A DNA stretch of 64,000 nucleotides from Idiomarina sp. (GCA_020831965.1 JAFIFP010000014.1:1-64000), one strand, 5' to 3'. Positions 50,956 to 61,591 are shown, counted from the first letter of the stretch. A program made the numbers and translations. Notes: a model not told the origin generated them from the letters alone.

Positions 50956-51564
50956 TTACCGACCACGTTCTTCTGCCCGTTTTTTCAGCAATCGGCTTTG
51001 TGCATGCAAGCTTGCGCGTACAATAATCTCGCGGTCATCATCTCGAATACGGGTAAAAGCTGCGGTAATCAATGTGCCTTCGTCTGTCGTTTCTATCGCA
51101 GCAACATCGGCGTATGCGTATACCGCAGCGGCAATGTCACGAAGGAATAGCTTGACCTGAACGTTGGTACCCAGCTCGAGTGCGCTGTCTTCGTCAATAA
51201 AACGTACGCCACCTCCGCCATATTCTAAGGTCGTATAACGGTGTTCTGCATCATCTTCGCGACTGAGGATATATCCTAAGAGCAGATTTAGTTTGGTATT
51301 TTGTTGATGCAAAATGTCATTGAGGATCTCGGCGAAATCGCCTAATCCTCGCAATGCGCGAGAGGTATTCAAGTCGACCGTACGAATATCATTCGCTAAA
51401 CGGAACACTTCAGGAATTTCTTGCTCAAAGTCATCCCACTCCGGCAAGGTAAAGTCTGCCGGCATGGGAATCACACTTAAGGGCACGGGCTCCTGAATGG
51501 CGTAGTACTCCTGATAGCGCTCCAATGCACTCGGCGGCGCGTTGTCATGCTTGCGGTCGGTCAT
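50956..51564 (-). CDS. PilZ-domain c-di-GMP-binding protein
   Basis: This is a 202-residue protein. The N-terminal half is an alpha-helical PilZ-associated region (about 45-110, with RLANDIRTVDLNTSRALRGLGDFAEIL). The C-terminal half is PilZ-like (EYGGGGVRFIDEDSALELGTNVQVKLFLR). The classical RxxxR and DxSxxG motifs are not perfect, so binding of c-di-GMP is uncertain. The start at 51564 (MTDRKHDN) has GGAGAGG just upstream; the alternative is 51597. It is upstream of, and codirectional with, mfd. Confidence 0.75.
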   Translation of the reverse strand: MTDRKHDNAPPSALERYQEYYAIQEPVPLSVIPMPADFTLPEWDDFEQEIPEVFRLANDIRTVDLNTSRALRGLGDFAEILNDILHQQNTKLNLLLGYILSREDDAEHRYTTLEYGGGGVRFIDEDSALELGTNVQVKLFLRDIAAAVYAYADVAAIETTDEGTLITAAFTRIRDDDREIIVRASLHAQSRLLKKRAEERGR

Positions 51565-51676
51565 AGGCCTCTCCAGCTGCGTGTTGGTTGTGTCCAACGC
51601 CTGTTGTCATTATCCTTGATGCATCTTGTTTCGCAAGCAATCTGTGAAACTTCCCTGATGGTAGCTAGGAACAACC

Positions 51677-52915
51677 ATGTTTAGACCGACGGAACTCTTT
51701 TTGGCTCTCCGTTACAGCCGCTCTCGCCGCCGGGCCGGATTTGCTGCATTTATTAGTCGCGTGTCCATGTTTGGCATTTTGCTGGGGGTGATGGCGTTAG
51801 TGGTAGTGACGTCGGTGATGAATGGATTTGAAGGGGAGTTAAAAGACCGAATTCTTGGTGTCGTGCCGCAAGTGACATTGACTCAAACTCAGCAGACGCC
51901 CATGCCGAATTGGCAAACGCTCGACGCCGCGGTGGTTTGGCCAAGACAAGTCGTGCGTCGCACTCCTTTTGTGAGTGCAGAAGGGGTAGTGCAAGGGCAA
52001 TCGGACTTACAGCCGGTGCTACTCCAAGGTATCTTTCCCGAATTTGAAGGAGCAGATAGCGTGCTACGCGACTTATTTATTAGCGGGCAAGTAGATGATT
52101 TGCAGGCGGGGCAGTATGGCATTGTGATTGGTCGAGCCCTCGCTATCAGGCTTGGTTTGTGGGTTGGCGACCGCATTCGTATTACGGCCGCAGCGGGGCA
52201 ACACTCAACGCCACTGGGCATGATGCCAGCGCAGCGTCAGTTTACTATTGTCGGACTGTTTGAGGCGGGTTCGGATGTAGACAAACAAGTGGTGTTTCTC
52301 CATGGCCGAGACGCGGCAAGGCTGTTTCGTTACCCGGACGGTCAGGTGACAGGCATTCGCCTGTACTTGAACGATGCCTTTCAGGCTGGTCGAGTGGCAA
52401 ATGCGTTGAACGCTCAGTCGATTATTCAGGAGCAGGATGTTTTTGTGGAAGACTGGAGTGTGCGCTATGGTCGCCTGTTCAGCGCGGTGCAAATGGAAAA
52501 GACCATGATGGTGATTATGCTGGGACTGGTCGTTGTAGTCGCAGTATTTAATGCCGTGTCTGCGTTGGTGATGTTGGTCCGAGATAAACGGGGTGACATT
52601 GCGGTTTTGCAAACTTTAGGGCTCAGTCCGCGGCGAATTTATGTCACGCTAGTTTTGCAGGGCATGTACACCGGCGTGGTTGGTGTGGTGACAGGCGTTC
52701 TCTTGGGTGTTTTGCTTACAGTGACATTGAACCCAATTCTCGCTGGCCTCGGCGTCAGCGTGTTCAGCTATGGCGAATTACTGCCCTATGATATTCAACT
52801 GCATCAGGTGAGTGTGATTGCAGTGGTGGCCTTAGTGCTCACGCTTCTTTCTACACTTTATCCAGCATGGCGCGCGGCGCGTGTATTACCAGCGGAAACC
52901 TTACGTTATGAGTAA
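51677..52915 (+). CDS. lolC: Lipoprotein-releasing ABC transporter permease LolC
   Basis: This 412-residue inner-membrane protein has four transmembrane helices (one N-terminal at about 24-48, three C-terminal) and a large periplasmic domain, the MacB/FtsX-like topology. LFLALRYSRSRRRAGFAAFISRVS is the typical LolC/E N-terminus. With LolD and LolE it hands outer-membrane lipoproteins to LolA. The stop overlaps lolD by 8 bp. The gene order lolC-lolD-lolE is as in E. coli. Confidence 0.94.
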   Translation: MFRPTELFLALRYSRSRRRAGFAAFISRVSMFGILLGVMALVVVTSVMNGFEGELKDRILGVVPQVTLTQTQQTPMPNWQTLDAAVVWPRQVVRRTPFVSAEGVVQGQSDLQPVLLQGIFPEFEGADSVLRDLFISGQVDDLQAGQYGIVIGRALAIRLGLWVGDRIRITAAAGQHSTPLGMMPAQRQFTIVGLFEAGSDVDKQVVFLHGRDAARLFRYPDGQVTGIRLYLNDAFQAGRVANALNAQSIIQEQDVFVEDWSVRYGRLFSAVQMEKTMMVIMLGLVVVVAVFNAVSALVMLVRDKRGDIAVLQTLGLSPRRIYVTLVLQGMYTGVVGVVTGVLLGVLLTVTLNPILAGLGVSVFSYGELLPYDIQLHQVSVIAVVALVLTLLSTLYPAWRAARVLPAETLRYE

Positions 52916-53591
52916 TTTATTAGTTGTAAACGGCCTCCAGAAATCCTATCGCGACGGTGCGCAAGAAGTCGCTGTGTTAGCCGACGTAACGTTTCAACTT
53001 GGGGCGGATGACATGCTTGCGATTGTCGGAGCATCGGGGTCAGGTAAGAGCACGTTACTTCATATTTTAGGTGGACTGGATACGGCTGATAGTGGACAAG
53101 TGCACATGAGTGGGACAGATTTGCGGGCGCTGTCACCGGACGCCATTGCGCGTTGGCGCAATGCAAACCTTGGCTTCGTGTATCAGTTTCATCACTTGCT
53201 AGCGGAGTTCTCTGCCCTTGAGAATATTGCGATGCCACTCCTGATTGCGGGGAAAAGTGCGAAGGAGGCAGAGCAACGTGCTCAGCAATTGCTAGAACGG
53301 GTTGGGCTCGGTTCTCGTGCGAATCATTTACCTGCGCAACTGTCAGGTGGCGAGCGGCAGCGGGTCGCGATTGCCAGAGCGCTGGCGAATTCGCCGAAGT
53401 TGGTGCTGGCTGATGAGCCCACTGGCAATTTGGACGAGGACACGGCAACACTGATCTATGACCTTATGCTTGAATTAAATCAGGACTCGGGAACGGCATT
53501 TATTGTGGTAACTCATGATCACGGCCTAGCGCAGAAGCTACCACGGCGTTTAGCCATGAATCATGGTCAGTTGGTTGAGTTAGCCCCATGA
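52908..53591 (+). CDS. lolD: Lipoprotein-releasing ABC transporter ATPase LolD
   Basis: This 227-residue cytosolic ATPase drives lipoprotein release. Walker A is GASGSGKST, the Q-loop is YQFHHLL, the ABC signature is [15 protein letters not shown] and Walker B is [32 protein letters not shown] is typical LolD. The ATG at 52908 (MSNLLVV) is chosen over an in-frame codon at 52881, which would extend further into lolC. Confidence 0.96.
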   Translation: MSNLLVVNGLQKSYRDGAQEVAVLADVTFQLGADDMLAIVGASGSGKSTLLHILGGLDTADSGQVHMSGTDLRALSPDAIARWRNANLGFVYQFHHLLAEFSALENIAMPLLIAGKSAKEAEQRAQQLLERVGLGSRANHLPAQLSGGERQRVAIARALANSPKLVLADEPTGNLDEDTATLIYDLMLELNQDSGTAFIVVTHDHGLAQKLPRRLAMNHGQLVELAP

Positions 53592-54826
53592 GCTTGAGTT
53601 TCCTGATAGCGAGGCGCTTTCGCAGGAGCCGTGAAAAAAGCGGATATCTCAGCTTTATCTCAGCATCTTCGAGCGTCGGTATTGCGCTTGGCTGTGCCAT
53701 ACTCATCATCTTATTGTCTGTGATGAATGGGTTTCATCGCGCTTTGGAACAAGATTTGTTATCGCTAGTGCCACAAGTTGAATTTAAAGCAGTGCACGGC
53801 GCATTAAATGACTGGGAAGCGCTCGCCGCTCACGCCGACGCGCATCCGCAAGTGATGGGTTCAGCGCCAGTTATCCCATTTACCGCCATGATTCAACAGC
53901 GGCAGCGGTTTCATGGGGTGCAAGTGCGCGCTATTGATGCAGAGCGAGAACACAGAGTGTCGCGCCTGTCTGAGTTTGTGAATCCGGATCGATGGCAGCA
54001 GTTTGTTGAACAACCGGACGGCATTTTACTGGGGCGTGGTTTACTCGATCGTCTGCAGCTAGCCCCCGGCGATACCGTGGTGTTGTTAGTTCCACAGATG
54101 GAAGGTTCGTCCACACGGGCCAGTCCGCGCCGAGTGCCCGTTACTATTGTCGGAGCCTTTGAGTTCGGTGGTGAATTGGATTATCAGCAGGCGTACATGC
54201 ACTTGAACTTGGGGCGCGAGGCCGTCGGTATTGCAGACGGTGCCACCACAGTACGGTTGCGATTAGACGATGTTTATCAAGCACCACGGGTGGCCGCTGA
54301 AGTGTCTCGCGGCGTTGCTGAGTATGCCTACATTCATGATTGGACCCGCACAGAAGGACATTTGTATCGGGATATCGAGCTAGTTCGTACTGTGATGTAT
54401 ATCGTACTGGTATTGGTGCTTGCAGTGGCGTCATTTAATATTGTCGCGACGTTAATGATGCAAGTGGAGGAGAAGCGGGCGGCCATCGCTATTCTAAAAA
54501 CGATGGGAGCGTCCGATCGGACGATCCTTCGAGCCTTTGTTTGGCAAGGTGCATTAAGTGGTATTCCCGGCGCATTAGTTGGCGCCGCTTTAGGTTGTCT
54601 CGGGGCCTGGGCATTACCTGATTTGTTAACACTCCTAGAGCAGGTCACAGGACGCGCATTGCTCGCCGATGATATTTACTTCGTGAGTGTGGTGCCGGTG
54701 CATATTCTTTGGCAGGACGTCGTACTGGTGACAGGTGTGGCGATGCTTATGAGCGTTCTCGCAACAGTATTTCCGGCAAAACGAGCGGCGCAACTGCCTC
54801 CCGCGGAGTCTTTACGCCAAGCCTAG
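53588..54826 (+). CDS. lolE: Lipoprotein-releasing ABC transporter permease LolE
   Basis: This 412-residue paralogue of LolC starts with SFLIARRFRRSREKSGYLSFIS and has four transmembrane helices with a large periplasmic loop. In E. coli LolE contacts lipoproteins and LolC binds LolA; the assignment as LolE is by position after lolD. The ATGA overlap couples it to lolD. Confidence 0.94.
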   Translation: MSLSFLIARRFRRSREKSGYLSFISASSSVGIALGCAILIILLSVMNGFHRALEQDLLSLVPQVEFKAVHGALNDWEALAAHADAHPQVMGSAPVIPFTAMIQQRQRFHGVQVRAIDAEREHRVSRLSEFVNPDRWQQFVEQPDGILLGRGLLDRLQLAPGDTVVLLVPQMEGSSTRASPRRVPVTIVGAFEFGGELDYQQAYMHLNLGREAVGIADGATTVRLRLDDVYQAPRVAAEVSRGVAEYAYIHDWTRTEGHLYRDIELVRTVMYIVLVLVLAVASFNIVATLMMQVEEKRAAIAILKTMGASDRTILRAFVWQGALSGIPGALVGAALGCLGAWALPDLLTLLEQVTGRALLADDIYFVSVVPVHILWQDVVLVTGVAMLMSVLATVFPAKRAAQLPPAESLRQA

Positions 54827-55377
54827 TGGGTATCGTTCGGACGATTGTTCTCTCGGCGCTTTTCGATGCGGCGCTGAATACGTTCCCGCCAAGCACTGCG
54901 AACGGCTTGTCGCCAGAGTATGCGAATGGTGCTGTAGCCAATAATGGCGACTAAGGTACCTAGTACAATTGAGCCTAGAAGTAACGCGGGCAGCACCGAT
55001 GTCACGCTACTTTGGAACCATACCCAGGTGAGTTTGAAGTTGAAATATTGAGTTCGTTGGTTCAGCAGTAAGGCACCCACTTGATAGGACGCGTAAAGCA
55101 TTGCGGGCATGGTGATGGGGTTTGAAATCCATACCAATGCAACGGAGAGAGGAAGATTCACGCGCAGCAGGATTGCTGTCGCAGCCGCTGCAACCATCTG
55201 AAATGGCATCGGCATAAAGGCATAAAATAGCCCCACTGCAAAGGCACCAGCAGCAGTTCGGCGGTTTAAATGCCAGAGATTGGTATTATGAGCAAGTTTA
55301 CCAAATAAACGCACAGCCGATGAGCCGCTGATCTTTCGCGGATCCGGCATAAAGCGTTGAATAAACTTTTTTGGCAT
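54823..55377 (-). CDS. DUF2062 membrane protein
   Basis: This 184-residue protein has three hydrophobic segments and matches DUF2062: GAFAVGLFYAFMPMPFQMVAAAA, then ALVWISNPITMPAMLYASYQVGALLL. The basic, amphipathic C-terminus is predicted cytosolic. The function is unknown. It is convergent with lolE (4-bp overlap) and divergent from comEC. Confidence 0.9.
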   Translation of the reverse strand: MPKKFIQRFMPDPRKISGSSAVRLFGKLAHNTNLWHLNRRTAAGAFAVGLFYAFMPMPFQMVAAAATAILLRVNLPLSVALVWISNPITMPAMLYASYQVGALLLNQRTQYFNFKLTWVWFQSSVTSVLPALLLGSIVLGTLVAIIGYSTIRILWRQAVRSAWRERIQRRIEKRRENNRPNDTH

Positions 55378-55392
55378 GGATGCTACTCACCT

Positions 55393-57783
55393 ATGAAACA
55401 ACCATTCGCTTGTTGGGCGTCCGGTGCTGTTGCGGGCGTAATGCTCGCTCCTTGGCTTGTTCCAGACCTGTCGTTCGAGCTGGTCTGGATCGCTATTCTG
55501 CTTAGTGTGTTAAGCATAGCATTTCATATAGGTAGTCGGTGGCGGATAAGCTCGTCACTACCTCTTTTCGCCATAGGCGTATTGTGCGGGATTTCGTGGT
55601 CGCTATTCAATCTTAAATCACTCAATTCATGGTCTTTACATGAAGAAAGTTGGCGCATACCCACAGAGTTGACCATTCGCGTCACCGAAATTGTGCAAGA
55701 AACGGATTTTCGTGATCGAATTGACGGTTGTATCGTCGCTGCACCGTCAAGTTGGCAACTCCCATCCTCTGGCCGGTCATGCCAAATCCATTTACGTATT
55801 CATCGATACGGTGAACGCCCGGAGACACCCCGGTTGGGCGAGACCTGGCATATCTCGGGACGTTTCCGTCCCGCAGTGGCCACGCTGAACGAGGGCGTAT
55901 TTGACTATGAGCGTTTCCTGTTTCGTCACCGGATTCGTGTTTCGGGAACCATGCAACAGGGGACGCGAGTTGCTCGGCCACCCCTTTGGTCACTCCATCA
56001 CTGGCGTGGACGAATCTACAGCCTTTTCGCAGAGCATCGCGAGGAGTTTACAACACTCGACATTATTCTTGCCCTGTCGTTAGGTGAGCGCCATTGGCTT
56101 ACTGATGAGCGTTGGCGCATGTTGCAGGCGACGGGTCTGGCGCACCTGATGGCGATTTCTGGGTTGCATCTTACCTTGGTCTTTGGCTCATGCTGGTGGC
56201 TCCTACAGCTGCTCATGAGCCGTTTCTTTACAGGTAGTGGGGCTGCGCAAGGCGGAAGCGCTCAGCTCTATCACAGGCGTTTATGGCCGCTTTATGCGGC
56301 ATGGTGTCTGGCCTTTCTCTATGCTGCCCTCGCAAACTTCTCGATTGCCACGTTGCGCGCCTTCGTGCTTGTGAGTTTGTTGGTGCTAGCAAAGTCAGTG
56401 CAAGTAAAATTGCCAAGCATGCAAGTACTGCTCTATGCCGTGCTTATGGTGTTTATTATCGATCCCGTCGCTTGGATGGATGCTGGCTTCTGGCTCTCTG
56501 CTGGGGCAGTGGCGGCAATTTTCGCGTGGCAATGGCGTGTTCCCCAACCGCTAGTGCAAGGAATAAAAAGCAAAGCTCATGCGCTGTGGCGTTTGGAGGT
56601 GATGCTCACCCTCATGCTATTGCCTCTATCGATCCTGTTCTTTCAAGGCACTTCGCTGATTGCACCTGTGACTAACTTAATTCTTATTCCAGTATTTACG
56701 GTGGTGGTCATTCCATTTAGCCTATTCGCTGTGCTTTTGTTGCCCATCCTGCCCACCTTGTCGGTATTGAGTTGGCGCCTACTTGATTGGGTGCTTACGC
56801 CAGTGCTGAGTACCCTAGATTGGCTTGCCTTGCAGCCTTGGAGTTGGTGGACAGTGCAAAGTAGCTGGCCTGTTTGGGGTCTGGTTGGTTGGATTGGTTT
56901 GCGATATTTGCCGGCACCTCGGATTGTACGCTGGCAGTGGGGCGTTTTTGCAATTGGTTTTGGGTTGCTAACGGAAGTGTATCGGCCTGTTCCAGAATGG
57001 GCGATCCATATCTTAGATGTGGGGCAAGGTAGTGCGGCAGTGGTACAACGGGGACGGCGGGCACTGATTCTCGATACCGGCCCCGGCTTCCCCGACAGCT
57101 TTGATGCAGGTCATTCCGTGGTGGTGCCTTTCTTGCGACATCATCGGTTGCAGCCAGAGTGGGCGGTACTGAGCCATGCTCATCGTGATCATACTGGGGG
57201 CTATGATTCCTTGCGGCAGGCGTTTCCAAACCTTCAGAGTTGGGGCAGTGGCGCAGGACATTGGCCATGTAAGGCAGGCCAACAATGGTTGTGGGAAGGA
57301 ATCCGAATTCGAGCGCTCGCGCCGTTACCTGGGCCATCCTTTGGTCCCAACAATGATAGTTGTGTGCTGCAGTTAGAGTATCGCGGGCAACGCGTGTTAT
57401 TTCCGGGCGACAGTGAGTTAGTGACTGAAAAACGTATGGTGGGTCGGTATGGTAGTCGGTTAAAGAGCGATGTTTTGATTGTGCCGCATCATGGTTCGCG
57501 AACATCAAGTCAGGCGCTTTTTCTCGACGCAGTGCAACCGCGCTATGCCGTCATCAGCAGAGGGCTTGCGAATCAATTTAATATGCCACATACCGAAACC
57601 TTGAAGCGCTATGAGGCCCGACCGATTAAGCTTTTTGATACGGCGTTGCATGGCCAAGTCAGCTTGTATTTGGAGCCGGAGAGTCGCAATTTGCGAGGCG
57701 CTACGCAAGGCGAGGTTAGTTGGCGAATTGTTACGCTACGCCAGCAACATCGGCGCCGCTGGTATGCGCGCAGATTCGAGTGA
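55393..57783 (+). CDS. ComEC/Rec2 DNA-uptake channel protein
   Basis: This is a 796-residue inner-membrane protein thought to pass single-stranded DNA into the cytosol during natural transformation. It has an N-terminal domain with an OB-like part, then the Competence membrane domain with MAISGLHLTLVFGS near residue 250. The C-terminal metallo-beta-lactamase domain has LDVGQGSAAVV, HAHRDHTGGYDS and PHHGSRTSS. The zinc-binding HxHxDH motif is altered to HAHRDH, as usual in this family. The start at 55393 avoids overlap with DUF2062; 55357 is an alternative. Confidence 0.93.
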   Translation: MKQPFACWASGAVAGVMLAPWLVPDLSFELVWIAILLSVLSIAFHIGSRWRISSSLPLFAIGVLCGISWSLFNLKSLNSWSLHEESWRIPTELTIRVTEIVQETDFRDRIDGCIVAAPSSWQLPSSGRSCQIHLRIHRYGERPETPRLGETWHISGRFRPAVATLNEGVFDYERFLFRHRIRVSGTMQQGTRVARPPLWSLHHWRGRIYSLFAEHREEFTTLDIILALSLGERHWLTDERWRMLQATGLAHLMAISGLHLTLVFGSCWWLLQLLMSRFFTGSGAAQGGSAQLYHRRLWPLYAAWCLAFLYAALANFSIATLRAFVLVSLLVLAKSVQVKLPSMQVLLYAVLMVFIIDPVAWMDAGFWLSAGAVAAIFAWQWRVPQPLVQGIKSKAHALWRLEVMLTLMLLPLSILFFQGTSLIAPVTNLILIPVFTVVVIPFSLFAVLLLPILPTLSVLSWRLLDWVLTPVLSTLDWLALQPWSWWTVQSSWPVWGLVGWIGLRYLPAPRIVRWQWGVFAIGFGLLTEVYRPVPEWAIHILDVGQGSAAVVQRGRRALILDTGPGFPDSFDAGHSVVVPFLRHHRLQPEWAVLSHAHRDHTGGYDSLRQAFPNLQSWGSGAGHWPCKAGQQWLWEGIRIRALAPLPGPSFGPNNDSCVLQLEYRGQRVLFPGDSELVTEKRMVGRYGSRLKSDVLIVPHHGSRTSSQALFLDAVQPRYAVISRGLANQFNMPHTETLKRYEARPIKLFDTALHGQVSLYLEPESRNLRGATQGEVSWRIVTLRQQHRRRWYARRFE

Positions 57784-57847
57784 CGACTGGTCAAGCTGAA
57801 GTGAATGCAGGTACAATGTTGGTCGATTGCCCGGAGAACTGTGTTTA

Positions 57848-59596
57848 ATGGATTCAAAACTACAACGAAAAAAGAATTTCCGCCGACTCGCGAGCTATAT
57901 CAAGCCCTATCGCTTTGCTTTTATTCTAGCTGTCATCGGAATGCTCGGTTATGCCGGGGTCGACACCTTATTTTTCTATCATATCGAAACGTTGATCGAT
58001 GATGGTCTCGGTAAGGGCAACCCCAAAATCCTAGTCTATGGGGCAATTTTTGTGCCTGTCGTGTTTATCTTGCGGGGCATATTTAACTTTGTTTCAAGCT
58101 ATTTTCTGAGCTACGTCGGCTTTCAGGTGGTGACGAACCTGCGTCAGGAGCTGTTTGAGCATTTAATGCGGGTGCCAGTGAGTTACCACGATAAAGTATC
58201 CACCGGTGACCTTATCTCTAAAATCACGTACAACACCCAGCAGCTCGCTGAGGCCACGAGTCGCGCGATTTTGACCATGATTCGAGAAGGGGCGTTCGTC
58301 CTCGGTCTATTAGGCTTGATGATGTATCACAGTTGGCAACTGTCGCTTGTGTTCTTGTTGATTGGTCCGGTGGTAGGGAAAGTCGTCGTGGTGGTCTCGA
58401 AGAAGTTCCGCAAGGTCTCGAACAAGATCCAAACCGCGATGGGAGATGTCACTACTTCAGCGGAACAAATGATTAATGGCCACGAAGTTGTGGTGATGTT
58501 TGAAGGACAAAAGCGCGAAGGCGCGCGCTTCAACAAGATTAATCAAAATACGCGTCAGCAGAATTTGAAACTGGTGAGTATTCGCACCACGAGCACCTCG
58601 GTGATTCAGTTTGTTGCGTCGTTAAGTCTTTCTATGGTTTTAGTGATTGCTAGCTTCCCAAGCATGATTGAAAACCTGACTCCTGGTGCATTCACTACCT
58701 TACTTACTTGTATGATCATGCTACTTCGCCCCCTCAAGCAATTGACCAATGTGAATGCAGATTTTCAACGTGGCCTTGCTGCTGCAGGTAGTATTTTTGA
58801 GGTGCTTGACGAATTACCAGAGCAAGATCATGGTACTCGCGTGATCGACCGCGCCAAGGGTGATCTGCGTGTGAGTCATGTGACCTTCCGTTATCCCGGG
58901 TCTGATGAGCCGGCATTGCGTGATATCTCATTCCACGTGCCAGCCGGTAAAACGGTGGCGTTAGTGGGTCGTTCAGGCAGCGGTAAATCGACAATTTCTC
59001 GTCTACTCACTCGCTTCTACGATATCGAAACGGGCGCGATTGAGCTCGACGGCCATGATATTAACGAGTACACATTGAAGTCCTTGCGGCGCCAGTTTGC
59101 GGTGGTTTCACAGAACGTCACATTGTTTAACGACACTATCGCAAACAATATTGCATACGGTGCTCGCGGTAAGGTCACGCGGGAACGGATTGAACAGGCT
59201 GTTAAGCTGGCTTATGTGGATGAGTTTACGAAAAGCATGCCGCAGGGCCTTGAGACTATGGCTGGCGAGAATGGTGTAATGCTCTCGGGTGGCCAACGGC
59301 AGCGTATCGCCATTGCGCGCGCACTGCTTCGCGATGCGCCGTTGTTGATTCTCGATGAAGCAACCTCGGCACTCGATACCGAGTCCGAACGTCATATCCA
59401 AAAGGCGCTAGATAACTTGCAGCAAGATCGGACTTCGTTAGTGATTGCACATCGACTTTCCACCATCGAGAAAGCCGACGAGATCTTGGTCATGGAGCAA
59501 GGCCGTATTGTTGAGCGTGGCACTCATGAAGATCTATTGGCCCAGAACGGCGCCTATGCCCAGCTGTACAATATGCAATTTGGTGGTGGCGAGTGA
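57848..59596 (+). CDS. msbA: Lipid A export ATP-binding/permease MsbA
   Basis: This is a 582-residue homodimeric ABC exporter that flips lipid A core across the inner membrane. It has six transmembrane helices (residues about 20-310), then an ATPase with Walker A GRSGSGKST, signature LSGGQRQRIAIARAL and Walker B LLILDEATSALD. The length equals E. coli MsbA (582). The ATG at 57848 is preferred over TTG at 57827. GGAG upstream is 11 bp away, a loose spacing. Confidence 0.96.
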   Translation: MDSKLQRKKNFRRLASYIKPYRFAFILAVIGMLGYAGVDTLFFYHIETLIDDGLGKGNPKILVYGAIFVPVVFILRGIFNFVSSYFLSYVGFQVVTNLRQELFEHLMRVPVSYHDKVSTGDLISKITYNTQQLAEATSRAILTMIREGAFVLGLLGLMMYHSWQLSLVFLLIGPVVGKVVVVVSKKFRKVSNKIQTAMGDVTTSAEQMINGHEVVVMFEGQKREGARFNKINQNTRQQNLKLVSIRTTSTSVIQFVASLSLSMVLVIASFPSMIENLTPGAFTTLLTCMIMLLRPLKQLTNVNADFQRGLAAAGSIFEVLDELPEQDHGTRVIDRAKGDLRVSHVTFRYPGSDEPALRDISFHVPAGKTVALVGRSGSGKSTISRLLTRFYDIETGAIELDGHDINEYTLKSLRRQFAVVSQNVTLFNDTIANNIAYGARGKVTRERIEQAVKLAYVDEFTKSMPQGLETMAGENGVMLSGGQRQRIAIARALLRDAPLLILDEATSALDTESERHIQKALDNLQQDRTSLVIAHRLSTIEKADEILVMEQGRIVERGTHEDLLAQNGAYAQLYNMQFGGGE

Positions 59597-60636
59597 GAGA
59601 GCAAATCGTAGCCTGGTGGTATCAGCGTAGATTGGCCTTACCTTTGTGGTTACTCGTGCCATTGAGCTGGCTCTTCACGTTCTTGGCAGCATTCCGCCGC
59701 GGGTTATTTAAGTTGCGATTAAAGCGCACTTGGCGTGCGCCAGTGCCGGTCATCATTGTGGGTAATGTGACAGTGGGTGGAACCGGCAAAACACCCACAG
59801 TATTAGCCGTTGTTGAGCTGCTTCGAGCGGCTGGGTTTAGACCTGGCATTATTGCGCGTGGTTATGGTGGCGCGGGCCCGTTTCCGTTGTTAGTCACGGC
59901 CGAGACAGATCCTTTAGCATCGGGCGATGAACCTTTGATGCTGGCCCGTTTAAGTGACGCGCCGGTGGCGGTTGCCCCAAAACGTCCAGCTGCGGCGAGA
60001 TTATTGTTAGAAACCACTGATGTGGATGTGTTAGTGGCCGACGATGGCTTGCAACATTATGCGTTGGCTCGCGATATCGAAATTGGCGTGGTGGATGGAC
60101 AACGCGGCTTTGGCAATCGCTGGCGCTTACCAGCCGGTCCCTTGCGCGAGAGTGTAAGGCGTTTACGTAAGGTTGATTGGGTCATGATTAATGGTGGTCT
60201 AGAAGCGAGTCATCGGTTACCCACAGGTGTTGAAGCGCAGACTATGACCCTAGACGCAGTAGGGTGGCGCCGCGTTAAAGACGACGCAGTCATTGAGGTT
60301 CCGGACGGCGAGACGGGGATTGCTATTGCAGGTATTGGCCACCCAGAGCGTTTCTTTGAAATGGTGCGGAATCACGGCATTACCATTGATGAAACTCGTG
60401 TATACCCAGATCACTATGCTTACGATCCGACAGATTTCTACAATGTAAGCAATCAATATCCGGTATTAATGACGGAGAAGGATGCGGTAAAAGTGAAATC
60501 TTTTGCGCGCCCACATTGGTATTATTTAAAAGTAGCAATGACCTTTCCCGAAAGCTTCCCTGAAGCCTTCATTGCTAAAGTGAAATCGCGCCAAGCAGAA
60601 CTTCGTTCCTTGGCCGACGCGAAGGAGTCTAAATGA
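59593..60636 (+). CDS. lpxK: Tetraacyldisaccharide 4'-kinase
   Basis: This 347-residue membrane-linked kinase adds the 4'-phosphate to lipid A precursor. An N-terminal membrane segment (about 15-35) precedes the P-loop VGNVTVGGTGKTP. VADDGLQHYALARDIEIGVVDG holds the conserved catalytic Asp region. The GTG start overlaps the msbA stop (GTGA), coupling the two genes as in E. coli. Confidence 0.97.
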   Translation: MREQIVAWWYQRRLALPLWLLVPLSWLFTFLAAFRRGLFKLRLKRTWRAPVPVIIVGNVTVGGTGKTPTVLAVVELLRAAGFRPGIIARGYGGAGPFPLLVTAETDPLASGDEPLMLARLSDAPVAVAPKRPAAARLLLETTDVDVLVADDGLQHYALARDIEIGVVDGQRGFGNRWRLPAGPLRESVRRLRKVDWVMINGGLEASHRLPTGVEAQTMTLDAVGWRRVKDDAVIEVPDGETGIAIAGIGHPERFFEMVRNHGITIDETRVYPDHYAYDPTDFYNVSNQYPVLMTEKDAVKVKSFARPHWYYLKVAMTFPESFPEAFIAKVKSRQAELRSLADAKESK

Positions 60637-60833
60637 ATTTACCTGCGAACTTACTGGCGATTTTGGCTTGTCCCTCGTGCAAGGGGAAGCTGGTGTGGGG
60701 ACCTGAGCGGAAGACCTTGGTTTGTCGCGGTGAGCGTCTTGCATACCCTGTTGTAAATGGCATTCCTGCCATGGTTGCTAGTGAAGCGCGAGAACTAAGT
60801 CCGGAAGAACTTGAAGGTGTTGATAAATTATGA
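60633..60833 (+). CDS. ycaR: Trm112-family protein YcaR
   Basis: A 66-residue Trm112 zinc-ribbon-like protein: [17 protein letters not shown] and [19 protein letters not shown]. It keeps CPxCK but lacks the second Cys pair, as usual for YcaR. It lies between lpxK and kdsB with 4-bp overlaps to both, as in E. coli. The function is not settled; Trm112 proteins usually activate methyltransferases. Confidence 0.93.
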   Translation: MNLPANLLAILACPSCKGKLVWGPERKTLVCRGERLAYPVVNGIPAMVASEARELSPEELEGVDKL

Positions 60834-61591
60834 GTTTTACAGTGATTATTCCTGCACGTTTTGCGTCGACGCGCTTGCCTGGTAAGCCGCTCGAAGATAT
60901 CGCCGGAAAACCCATGATTCAGCATGTGATGGAACGTGCGACTGCGAGTGGCGCGGCTGAAGTAGTTGTCGCGACTGACGATCGACGCATCGCAGATGTG
61001 GTGAAAGCGCTTGGTGGACATGCGATGATGACTTCACCTGATCACACCTCAGGTACTGAACGTATTGCCGAGGTGATCGAGCGTTTAGCTCTAGATGAGA
61101 ATGAAGTCGTCGTGAACGTGCAAGGCGACGAGCCGATGATCCCGCCAGAAATCATTTATCAGGTGGCCGAGAATTTGCGCGCGCAACGGATGGCACCTAT
61201 GGCCACCTTGGCTGTGCCTTTAGATGATGCCGATGATATTTTTAATTCAAATGTTGTGAAAGTGGTGCGAGACGCGAGTAGTTATGCGCTTTATTTTAGT
61301 CGCTCTACGATTCCTTATCACCGTGATCAATTCAGCCAAGGCGGTACCATTAACTTGGACGAATCAATCTGGGCACGACACATTGGCATTTACGCGTATC
61401 GTGCTGGTTTTATTGCACGTTATGCCGAGTGGGAGCAAAGCCCATTAGAAATCGTTGAAGCCTTAGAGCAACTACGAGTGCTCTGGCATGGTGAGCGAAT
61501 TCATGTTGCAGATGCGATTCGTGTTCCTCCGGGCGGAGTCGATACGCCAGAAGATTTAGCTTATGTAAGATCACTTTTCGAAGCGAAGTGA
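60830..61591 (+). CDS. kdsB: 3-deoxy-manno-octulosonate cytidylyltransferase
   Basis: This 253-residue enzyme activates Kdo to CMP-Kdo for lipopolysaccharide. It begins [19 protein letters not shown], with [13 protein letters not shown] and [11 protein letters not shown] following, all family hallmarks. Length is near E. coli KdsB (248). It ends the comEC-msbA-lpxK-ycaR-kdsB run. Confidence 0.97.
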   Translation: MSFTVIIPARFASTRLPGKPLEDIAGKPMIQHVMERATASGAAEVVVATDDRRIADVVKALGGHAMMTSPDHTSGTERIAEVIERLALDENEVVVNVQGDEPMIPPEIIYQVAENLRAQRMAPMATLAVPLDDADDIFNSNVVKVVRDASSYALYFSRSTIPYHRDQFSQGGTINLDESIWARHIGIYAYRAGFIARYAEWEQSPLEIVEALEQLRVLWHGERIHVADAIRVPPGGVDTPEDLAYVRSLFEAK